A stretch of 5,375 nucleotides of DNA, taken from positions 1 through 5,375 of the forward strand of contig CANJRK010000067.1 in assembly GCA_947476765.1 (NCBI GenBank). Reading direction: 5' to 3'. The notes under the pieces are model-generated. The model ran no database searches and was not told the origin of the DNA. It saw nothing but the letters and a program-made list of their open reading frames with translations. Below are positions 1 through 5,284 of this stretch, in pieces (the stretch's first letter is position 1; the number at the start of each line of letters is the position of its first letter). This DNA is from Actinomycetota bacterium. Its GTDB lineage: Bacteria > Actinomycetota > Actinomycetes > S36-B12 > UBA5976. A program made the translations under genes and the position numbers.

Positions 1-620
1 ACGACGCTAGCAAGCAGTGGCACATCAACCGCCACGTTTTTAACGGTTCCAACTGTGTACGTGCGACATGTTGGAGGTGATGCAGGCTTGACGGTTATTG
101 GAACTTGTATTGGATTTGTATCCGTAAATATAAATGTTGGCTCGTTCGGATCCACATAGGTATACGTAGCAAAAATATCTAGATTGGCATCTAAAGCATT
201 GCTTGCCGCCGAGATTGTAAGCACGTCGTCCGTGATCGATGCCGAAACATTAGTCGGCAAAGTTCCCAGTGAATACGTAATCAACGGCGGAGTAACAGGT
301 GTAAACGGAGTCGGTGTAGCGGTTGGATTTGAGGGTGTAGTGCTGGGTCTTGGGGTTGGAGTAATAGTTGGCACTGGACTTGGGTTGTAGCTACTGCAAG
401 CGGTTAAATCGGCAAGTGGGTAGGTGCGAATTGAACCACCCGCAATAAGTTTTATGGAGTTCGCACTAGGAGTTGCACAAACTGGACCTAGCGCACCTTG
501 TCCTATCGGTCTTGAAGCTATTGGCTTTGCTTGCGCGCTCGATTGAGACGATTCAACAATCGCGGAGGCAACTAAAGAGGTGGCGGCAAGCGCCACCACA
601 ACCAACTTCTTAGAAAACAT
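1..620 (-). CDS. Secreted, Pro/Thr-linker protein with beta-rich domains (N-terminal part; runs off left edge)
   Basis: The reading frame is open for 206 codons from ATG at 620 to the window edge, so the C-terminus is missing. Residues 1-20 form a classical signal peptide: lysines at 4-5, then a hydrophobic core, then ASA at 18-20. A second possible cleavage site is AQA at 29-31. Residues about 40-78 are a small segment with two cysteines (48 and 75) that could pair. Residues 79-112 are a Pro/Thr/Ser-rich linker with repeated TPTP-like units, typical of exported surface proteins. From 113 onward the sequence alternates hydrophobic and polar residues, as in Ig-like or other beta-sandwich domains. 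A segment near 116-127 (YSLGTLPTNVSA) resembles one near 188-198 (YTVGTVKNVAV), suggesting tandem units. The minus strand carries GGAG four bases before ATG 620. An in-frame ATG at 632 would add MRRK but lacks a good ribosome binding site. The role is unknown; I infer a surface or adhesion-type protein. Export is well supported; the domain identity is not. Confidence 0.75.
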   Translation of the reverse strand, partial: MFSKKLVVVALAATSLVASAIVESSQSSAQAKPIASRPIGQGALGPVCATPSANSIKLIAGGSIRTYPLADLTACSSYNPSPVPTITPTPRPSTTPSNPTATPTPFTPVTPPLITYSLGTLPTNVSASITDDVLTISAASNALDANLDIFATYTYVDPNEPTFIFTDTNPIQVPITVKPASPPTCRTYTVGTVKNVAVDVPLLASV

Positions 621-664
621 TTTTCTCCGCATGAATGTGTAATTTCCCCCGAAATGCTAATTCA

Positions 665-670
665 ATCGTA
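665..670 (-). promoter_or_regulatory. Possible -10 box for the secreted-protein gene
   Basis: The minus strand reads TACGAT here, a TANNNT-type -10 box, which would place a transcription start near 658 and a leader of about 38 bases before ATG 620. Seventeen bases upstream the hexamer CGGATA is a poor -35. Two other TANNNT matches, TAAGTT and TAGCAT, lie close by, so the exact box is uncertain. Confidence 0.3.
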
Positions 671-777
671 ACTTACGAATTTGCCAGTATCCGCTCTGAA
701 AATGCGACCCTGAAAGGATTTGGATGATTCTTCACTAAACACGGGAAAGACGAGCGAAGGTTGGGCCTGGAACAACT

Positions 778-783
778 TATGAT
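778..783 (+). promoter_or_regulatory. -10 box of a probable leaderless promoter for the GH25 gene
   Basis: TATGAT differs from the consensus TATAAT at one base. Six bases separate it from the ATG at 790, so transcription would begin at or next to the A of the start codon. No Shine-Dalgarno sequence lies in the usual window before 790, and TGA at 787-789 is an in-frame stop directly before the ATG. Both facts fit a leaderless mRNA, a common arrangement in Actinobacteria. The -35 region around 755-760 (CGAAGG) is weak. Confidence 0.65.
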
Positions 784-789
784 GAATGA

Positions 790-1641
790 ATGCGCCGAAG
801 TTCATTGATTCTTGCCCTGATTATCAGCATTTCTGGTGTTATATCCCCTGCATTCGCGGCGAATAGTGCTCCTGGTAACTACAAGTCCTGTAGTTATCCA
901 AAATCCAAACCAGCACCATACAAGGCAAACGCCAAGTCCTGGAAAGCACAGGGCTTTGGGGATGTGGTTCGAGGGATAGACATTTCGATGTGGCAACATC
1001 CAAACGGAAAACCCATCAATTTTGCCAAGCTTAAAAAGGATCAAAAACTTAAGTTTGTGATAATCAAGGCCTCCGATGGTGGCACTCGAGGCAATGAGAA
1101 TGCAAAAAAGTGGTTCGCCTCAGATCGAACGGCAGCCAAAGCAGAAGGACTAATCGTTGGCGCGTACCACTACGCGTTGCCAGGTAACTTGCACAAGAAC
1201 ACCATTAAAGATGCAAAGCTGCAAGCAGCTCGCGCAGTTAAACAAGCCAAAGGCGCCAAAATCGGGGATCTGCCGTTGACTTTGGACATGGAAGAACTTC
1301 CATGTGGTTGGACTATCAATCGTTTGGCTAAATGGACCAGAGCATTTTTGGTTGAGACAGAACGCCTCACTGGGCGCACCCCAATGATTTATGCAAACGG
1401 CACTTTCATTCAGCGCTTGGAAGATGCTGGTGCTAGCGATCTTGCGCGCTACCCACTTTGGCTAGCCAAGTGGGGTCCAAAACTCGGACCTGTCCCGGTT
1501 GAAAAACGAATTTGGAAAGGTGAGTGGAAGTTCTGGCAATTTACTTCCGATGGAAAGCTCGCTGGTGTACCCACAAGTAGAACTGATCTAAATGTTTTTA
1601 ACGGAACTTTAGCTGAGCTAAAAGCATTTGCGAATAGTTAG
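790..1641 (+). CDS. Secreted GH25 family lysozyme (N-acetylmuramidase)
   Basis: This 283-residue protein has the hallmarks of glycoside hydrolase family 25, which cleaves the beta-1,4 bond between N-acetylmuramic acid and N-acetylglucosamine in peptidoglycan. Residues 1-23 are a signal peptide (RR at 2-3, hydrophobic core, AFA before the cut), so it acts outside the membrane. The catalytic domain spans about 58-275. GIDISMWQ at 62-69 contains the conserved barrel-entry Asp64. FVIIKASDGG follows at 89-98 and GAYHYALP at 124-131. LTLDMEE at 163-169 holds the catalytic DxE pair, Asp166 and Glu168. MIYANGTF (199-206), PLWLAKWG (222-229) and KFWQFTSDG (247-255) match later barrel strands. TDLNVFNG at 265-272 is the usual family ending. 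There is no separate cell-wall-binding domain. Cys34 and Cys172 could form a disulfide. The start at 790 is fixed by the in-frame stop just before it and by the signal peptide. Family assignment is firm; whether it serves self-remodelling or attack on other cells is not decided. Confidence 0.95.
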   Translation: MRRSSLILALIISISGVISPAFAANSAPGNYKSCSYPKSKPAPYKANAKSWKAQGFGDVVRGIDISMWQHPNGKPINFAKLKKDQKLKFVIIKASDGGTRGNENAKKWFASDRTAAKAEGLIVGAYHYALPGNLHKNTIKDAKLQAARAVKQAKGAKIGDLPLTLDMEELPCGWTINRLAKWTRAFLVETERLTGRTPMIYANGTFIQRLEDAGASDLARYPLWLAKWGPKLGPVPVEKRIWKGEWKFWQFTSDGKLAGVPTSRTDLNVFNGTLAELKAFANS

Positions 1642-2336
1642 GCGAATGCCGCTTCCAAGGCGACTTCAACCATTGCTTTAAATCCAGTTTCACGTTCTTC
1701 CGAAGAAGTTTTTTCATGCGTCCGAATCATGTCACTTACGGTGCATATTGCAAGTGCGCGACGACCATACTTTGCGGCAATTGTGTAAAGGCCGCTTGCT
1801 TCCATTTCAACACCCAATACGCCATGAGCTTCTAAAACATCAAGCGCATTGCTGTCGTCGTAAAACAAATCCATCGAAGCAATACCACCTACGTGATAGC
1901 TAACGCCATGGACTTGCGCGGCATCGACAGCGGCTTTTAACAAGTCATAATTTGCAATCGGAGCAAAATCTAAGCCACCAGTTGCGCGCCGGTTAGTTCC
2001 AGAGTCAGTGGAGGCTGCCATGCCGATAATGACATCGCGAAGTTGGGTTTTACCGAGACCGCCACACGTACCAATGCGAATTGCAGTCTGCACATCAAAA
2101 TCTTTAAATAGTTCCGTGACATAAATTGAAATCGATGGAATACCCATTCCGGTGCCTTGCACTGAAACGCGGTTACCTTTGTAGGTTCCGGTGTAGCCAA
2201 ACATGTTGCGCACAGCGTTGTACTGAACTGCGTTTTCCAACATGTTTTCTGCTACCCATTTAGCGCGTAACGGGTCACCAGGTAGCAGGATAGTTTCAGC
2301 AATGTCGCCTTTGTTGGCTCCGATATGTACAGTCAT
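1638..2336 (-). CDS. deoD: Purine nucleoside phosphorylase, DeoD type
   Basis: This 232-residue protein closely follows the hexameric DeoD-type purine nucleoside phosphorylases. They convert purine (deoxy)nucleosides and phosphate to free base and (deoxy)ribose 1-phosphate in the cytoplasm, for salvage. Visible landmarks are His4 (contributed across subunits to the sugar site in E. coli), LPGDPLRA at 18-25 with phosphate ligands Gly20 and Arg24, and Arg43. Next come GTGMGIPS at 61-68 and RIGTCGG at 87-93, where Thr90 replaces the E. coli Ser90. VEMEASG at 176-182 has the sugar-binding Met and Glu. SDMIRTHE at 201-208 includes the catalytic Asp202, and Arg215 matches the E. coli arginine that activates it. 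The residue after the catalytic Asp is Met rather than the His found in E. coli. Length is near normal, with a slightly short C-terminus. ATG 2336 gives the expected N-terminus and lies six bases from a -10 box. The stop overlaps that of the convergent GH25 gene. 5'-methylthioadenosine phosphorylase is less likely given the DeoD motifs. Confidence 0.95.
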   Translation of the reverse strand: MTVHIGANKGDIAETILLPGDPLRAKWVAENMLENAVQYNAVRNMFGYTGTYKGNRVSVQGTGMGIPSISIYVTELFKDFDVQTAIRIGTCGGLGKTQLRDVIIGMAASTDSGTNRRATGGLDFAPIANYDLLKAAVDAAQVHGVSYHVGGIASMDLFYDDSNALDVLEAHGVLGVEMEASGLYTIAAKYGRRALAICTVSDMIRTHEKTSSEERETGFKAMVEVALEAAFA

Positions 2337-2342
2337 ACCCCT

Positions 2343-2348
2343 AATCTA
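2343..2348 (-). promoter_or_regulatory. -10 box of a probable leaderless promoter for deoD
   Basis: On the minus strand the hexamer is TAGATT, a TANNNT-type -10 box. Exactly six bases (AGGGGT) separate it from ATG 2336, the spacing expected if the mRNA begins at the start codon. AGGGG sits only one base before the ATG, too close to work as a normal ribosome binding site. No convincing -35 hexamer is visible 16-18 bases upstream. Confidence 0.6.
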
Positions 2349-2387
2349 CTTGGCGCTTGGATTAAGGTTGCGATACGTCCTAGATTC

Positions 2388-2392
2388 AGGAG
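2388..2392 (+). promoter_or_regulatory. Ribosome binding site fixing the GTG start of the amidohydrolase
   Basis: AGGAG lies seven bases before the GTG at 2400, an ideal Shine-Dalgarno match and spacing. It supports GTG 2400 over the in-frame ATG at 2325, which would overlap the divergent deoD start and read through its promoter. Confidence 0.8.
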
Positions 2393-2399
2393 TACGCCA

Positions 2400-3998
2400 G
2401 TGGCAGCCCAGCATGCAATCTTTAATGCTCGAATCAACACCCAAGATCCAAGCGCGCCACAGGCCGCAGCAATTGCCTGGGATGGCGATCAGATCATTGC
2501 TGTTGGTTCAGATGCTCAGGTGCGTGATGCCTGTGATGGCAAAACTCAAACTATTGATGCTCATGGCGCAGCAATTACTCCAGGAATCGTTGATGGTCAC
2601 CAACACTTATTTCATGGCGCAGAATTTGCCCAAGGATTAGATCTTGATCGCGTAGCCAACCTGACAGACTTGCGCGCCGCAATTGCAGCAGAGCGCAAGC
2701 GAATCGGACCTGGAAACTGGTTAATGGGATTTGCCTTGGAGTACTCCGCGATCGGGGGCAAGTATCACCATTCGTTACTAGATGAGGCAGCTGGCGATGG
2801 GCCAATGTTTCTATACACCCTCGATGTTCACACTGGAATGGTCAACGCCGAAGCCATGAGAATTGCTGGGTTAACTGGTCCGATTAGATTAGCTGACAAC
2901 TCTGTTGTAGTTGTTGATGTAAATGAAAAGCCAACCGGTGAGCTACAAGAGATGGCTGCTATGCAAATTGTGTTGGAGCATGTGCCAGTAGCAACAAAAT
3001 CTGATCGCATGGATTGGTATGCCGAAGCAATTCGTCGGCAAAACGCAGTTGGCATAACTGAAGTTCACTTGATGGATGGCAACGTCGAAACCGTGAGCAT
3101 TATGCGGGAACTAGAGGAGCAAGCAAACTTAAAGTTACGCATCTTGTTACATCACTTCGTTTATCCATACACCGCAGTTGAAGAAGTCGAAGCCATGATG
3201 CAATCCAAGAACTTAAAAGGCAAGCGCTGGCAGGCAGATGGTGTGAAGTTCATGCTCGATGGCGTTATCGACACGGGTACTGCTTGGCTGGAACACCCAG
3301 ATTCGCAAGGCGCGGGAACTGAGCCAATGTGGCCAGAACTTGGTTTGTATCACAAGCGAGCTCGCGAATTTCACGATGCTGGATTCCGAATTGCAACCCA
3401 TGCCATTGGCGATCGCGCCGTGCGCGAAGTCCTAGATGTTTATGAAGGATTACCAGGCGGATCAAATGGTCGTCATCGCATCGAACACATCGAGACTTCG
3501 CCGGATCACACCGTTTCTCGGTTCAAGCCATTGCGAGTTACCGCTTCGATGCAACCAGTCCATGTGCGCTGGCTTGAATATGACTTAAGTGATCCATGGT
3601 CGCAACGCCTTGATGCAACCCAATGCAGTCACGGTTGGCGCTCCGGCGACATCATGAGCACTGGTGCTTTGGTAGTACTTGGCTCAGATTGGCCCGTTGC
3701 ACCGTTTGATCCGCGCATGGGAATGTTCGCAGCTCAAAAGCGCAGAGCGCACGATGTTGCTTACGAAGGCCAGATTGGAACGACTCGAGCACTGACTGGC
3801 GCTGAGACATTAACTGGCTACACCCGCAATGCTGCACTAGCAGTTGGTGCAGAGAACGAACGTGGCATGCTCGCACCAGGCATGAAGGCTGATTTAGTTA
3901 TGTGGCAAGAAGATCCATCAAAAGTCAATCCAAATGACGTGATTGATTTGCCAGTATTACGCACTGTTGTTGGGGGAGAAACCGTTTACCAAGCGTGA
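2400..3998 (+). CDS. YtcJ-type metal-dependent amidohydrolase (Amidohydro_3)
   Basis: From GTG 2400 the product has 532 residues, a usual length for YtcJ-like enzymes of the amidohydrolase superfamily. These hydrolyse amide or related C-N bonds; the N-substituted formamide deformylase NfdA is a characterised relative. The N-terminal beta part (about 1-60, with DGDQIIAVG) and the C-terminal part (GMLAPGMKADLVMW, then LRTVVGGETVY) form the small sandwich flanking the barrel. Metal-site candidates are His67 and His69 in GIVDGHQHL, Lys283 in DGVKFMLDG, His334 in ATHAIGDRAV, His363 in RHRIEHIE, and Asp430 in VLGSDWPVAP. EVHLMDGN at 221-228 contributes another barrel strand end. No signal peptide is seen, so it is probably cytoplasmic. 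Its substrate cannot be read from the sequence. It is divergent from deoD across 63 bases and overlaps the convergent GNAT gene by 42 bases. The extra 25 residues from ATG 2325 do not resemble the family. Family assignment is firm; specificity is open. Confidence 0.92.
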   Translation: MAAQHAIFNARINTQDPSAPQAAAIAWDGDQIIAVGSDAQVRDACDGKTQTIDAHGAAITPGIVDGHQHLFHGAEFAQGLDLDRVANLTDLRAAIAAERKRIGPGNWLMGFALEYSAIGGKYHHSLLDEAAGDGPMFLYTLDVHTGMVNAEAMRIAGLTGPIRLADNSVVVVDVNEKPTGELQEMAAMQIVLEHVPVATKSDRMDWYAEAIRRQNAVGITEVHLMDGNVETVSIMRELEEQANLKLRILLHHFVYPYTAVEEVEAMMQSKNLKGKRWQADGVKFMLDGVIDTGTAWLEHPDSQGAGTEPMWPELGLYHKRAREFHDAGFRIATHAIGDRAVREVLDVYEGLPGGSNGRHRIEHIETSPDHTVSRFKPLRVTASMQPVHVRWLEYDLSDPWSQRLDATQCSHGWRSGDIMSTGALVVLGSDWPVAPFDPRMGMFAAQKRRAHDVAYEGQIGTTRALTGAETLTGYTRNAALAVGAENERGMLAPGMKADLVMWQEDPSKVNPNDVIDLPVLRTVVGGETVYQA

Positions 3999-4538
3999 TC
4001 GGAATTCATTGGCCGACATTTCAAAAATTTCTTCCGGCCCATCTTCTTCATCGATTTGTTGACCCACATGTTCAAAGCCAAGTGAGTTGATGATCGACAT
4101 AGATGGACGATTTGAGGCACTAACGGTGTAGCGAATAGTTTGTACACCTGGCTGGTCAATTACCCAAGTCCACATCCCGAGCAAGGCCTCTTTGCCATAT
4201 CCGTTATTTCGGCAGGGCTCACAAATTCCAAATCCAATTTCAATCATGCCAACTTCATCAGGTGGCGCATGGAAACTAATTGATCCAACTACTTCTTTAG
4301 TCGCTCTCAGCACAATCCAGCGAATAAACCAAACATTCGTTGCGGGGTCTGCTTTAACTTGCGGCACTCGCCAACGAAGTGGGCCGGAATGTTCGTGGGT
4401 AAGTTCCTTGTGAGGATTCGTGAAGTCGCGATCAACTAACAAAAGCTTGTTATCCGGATCTTCATGCAACATTATCAATTCCAGTATTGGAATTAAATAC
4501 AGGTCTAACCGTTGAGTTTTAATAATTTCCGTGGACAA
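3957..4538 (-). CDS. GNAT family N-acetyltransferase, RimJ/RimL-like
   Basis: This 193-residue protein has the GNAT fold pattern for acetyl transfer from acetyl-CoA to an amine. The start is typical of the RimJ/RimL group: IIKTQRLDLY at 5-14. EVVGSISFH (82-90) and MIEIGFGI (98-105) are the central strands. CRNNGYGKEAL at 109-119 is the acetyl-CoA pyrophosphate loop, with Arg110, Gly113 and Gly115 in the R-x-x-G-x-G pattern. Asn143, Ser146 and SLGFEHVGQ at 152-160 give the later conserved block. The start codon is TTG at 4538: the codon before it is a TAA stop, and the next ATG would remove conserved N-terminal residues. It follows the DUF4328 gene by eight bases, with no strong ribosome binding site of its own, so translational coupling is likely. 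Residues 181-193 are encoded entirely opposite the end of the amidohydrolase gene. The acceptor is unknown; RimJ/RimL members can modify ribosomal protein N-termini, but many act on small molecules. Confidence 0.9.
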   Translation of the reverse strand: MSTEIIKTQRLDLYLIPILELIMLHEDPDNKLLLVDRDFTNPHKELTHEHSGPLRWRVPQVKADPATNVWFIRWIVLRATKEVVGSISFHAPPDEVGMIEIGFGICEPCRNNGYGKEALLGMWTWVIDQPGVQTIRYTVSASNRPSMSIINSLGFEHVGQQIDEEDGPEEIFEMSANEFRSRLVNGFSPNNSA

Positions 4539-4546
4539 TTATCTAC

Positions 4547-5152
4547 TCAGTCACCAAGTACACGGATAATTCGTATCCACACCAAATAGGAGCCGGTCAA
4601 TAGGCACGCAGCAGCAATTTCAAGTTCCGGCCGGATCGGAACATAATCACTTGGCGCATCAAAAGTTGCAACGATTGAAGCGTTGTTGACGAGAGCAAAT
4701 CCAATCCAGGTAAGCCACCAGGTCATAGTGTCTTTGCCAAGGAAGGTTTTTGCTTCATCGCTTCCGTTAGTTTTCAATAAATCATCAATTAGGTTTTTTG
4801 GGTACCAAAGCGACACAACTGGAACTATCCAACTCCAAAATACCCATTTTCGACTTCTGCGAATAGCAGTTGGGTTACTTGCGGTTGCCACATCGTGTAA
4901 TTGCCTGAGCCAGCGACTAGTAATTATCCAGGCACCAATCATGGTGATAGGCACAATGACCGTCATCGCATCATAGGCAGTAATTATTTTGTCTGCCTCC
5001 ACACCGGAAGCTAACTGATCCCGATAACTCTGAGCACTTGGAATTGCAGATAGTGCCACGATCCAAACCCCAGCAAGCAGCGATGAGCTGGCGGCAATTA
5101 CTTGCCTTCCCATAGCGGTCCCGCTTGGTGGATTACTGGGTGGAGTGTTCAC
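4547..5152 (-). CDS. DUF4328 domain membrane protein
   Basis: This 201-residue protein starts at GTG 5152 and has a Pro/Ser-rich N-terminus (about 2-12) followed by roughly five hydrophobic segments: 18-38, 61-81, 103-117, 142-163 and 178-197. The block RKWVFWSWIVPVVSLWYPKN at 101-120, with its W-x-x-P and WYP features, and the WWLTW at 145-149 match the pattern I know for DUF4328, a family of actinobacterial and other bacterial membrane proteins of unknown function. An in-frame TAA seven codons before the GTG limits upward extension. A shorter start at ATG (residue 14) is possible and would drop the Pro-rich leader. No strong ribosome binding site is seen for either. The gene is the first of a two-gene unit with the GNAT enzyme. 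No function should be assigned beyond a cytoplasmic-membrane location. Confidence 0.82.
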   Translation of the reverse strand: MNTPPSNPPSGTAMGRQVIAASSSLLAGVWIVALSAIPSAQSYRDQLASGVEADKIITAYDAMTVIVPITMIGAWIITSRWLRQLHDVATASNPTAIRRSRKWVFWSWIVPVVSLWYPKNLIDDLLKTNGSDEAKTFLGKDTMTWWLTWIGFALVNNASIVATFDAPSDYVPIRPELEIAAACLLTGSYLVWIRIIRVLGD

Positions 5153-5201
5153 GAAGTCAATTCTGCCTTAGTCAAAGCGAATCCAACCCATAGTCTTGCA
5201 A

Positions 5202-5230
5202 AATCTAGAAACTGGCGGCTCTACACTTAA
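5202..5230 (-). promoter_or_regulatory. Probable promoter of the DUF4328-GNAT operon
   Basis: On the minus strand TTAAGT (5230-5225) and TAGATT (5207-5202) are separated by 17 bases. The -10 fits TANNNT; the -35 matches TTGACA at only three positions. A start near 5195 would give a leader of about 43 bases before GTG 5152. It overlaps the plus-strand promoter. Confidence 0.4.
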
Positions 5231-5240
5231 TTCATATACT
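5212..5240 (+). promoter_or_regulatory. Probable promoter of the right-edge gene
   Basis: TATACT at 5235-5240 is a good -10 box. With a 17-base spacer the -35 position holds CTGGCG at 5212-5217, a weak match. Transcription would begin near 5247, leaving a leader of about 38 bases that includes the ribosome binding site at 5274-5277. Confidence 0.5.
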
Positions 5241-5273
5241 TAGTGCAAGCCATATCCATAGATCCAGACCGAA

Positions 5274-5277
5274 AGGG
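5274..5277 (+). promoter_or_regulatory. Ribosome binding site of the right-edge gene
   Basis: AGGG within GAAAGGG lies seven bases before ATG 5285, a normal Shine-Dalgarno spacing. It supports this ATG as a real start even though only a short piece of the gene is in view. Confidence 0.7.
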
Positions 5278-5284
5278 CACCAAA

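Noticed and set aside
184..390. Gly/Val-rich plus-strand frame of 68 codons
   Set aside because: It is the antisense of the Pro/Thr-rich linker and following residues of the secreted-protein gene; the Gly/Val repeats come from reading proline and threonine codons backwards. It lacks a ribosome binding site.
630..632. Upstream in-frame ATG for the secreted-protein gene
   Set aside because: It would give an acceptable signal peptide with extra MRRK, but no ribosome binding site or leaderless -10 fits it, while ATG 620 has GGAG just upstream. It remains a possible alternative.
2242..2640. Plus-strand frame of 132 codons overlapping deoD and the amidohydrolase
   Set aside because: It lies partly antisense to deoD and partly in another frame of the amidohydrolase, both strongly supported, and its Leu/Met/Gln-rich product looks like a frame shadow.
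4683..4976. Plus-strand frame of 97 codons
   Set aside because: It is antisense to the DUF4328 gene and has no recognisable domain.
5222..5227. TACACT as a second -10 box for the right-edge gene
   Set aside because: With TTGCAA at 5196-5201 as -35 the spacer would be 20 bases, too long; TATACT at 5235-5240 is the better match.
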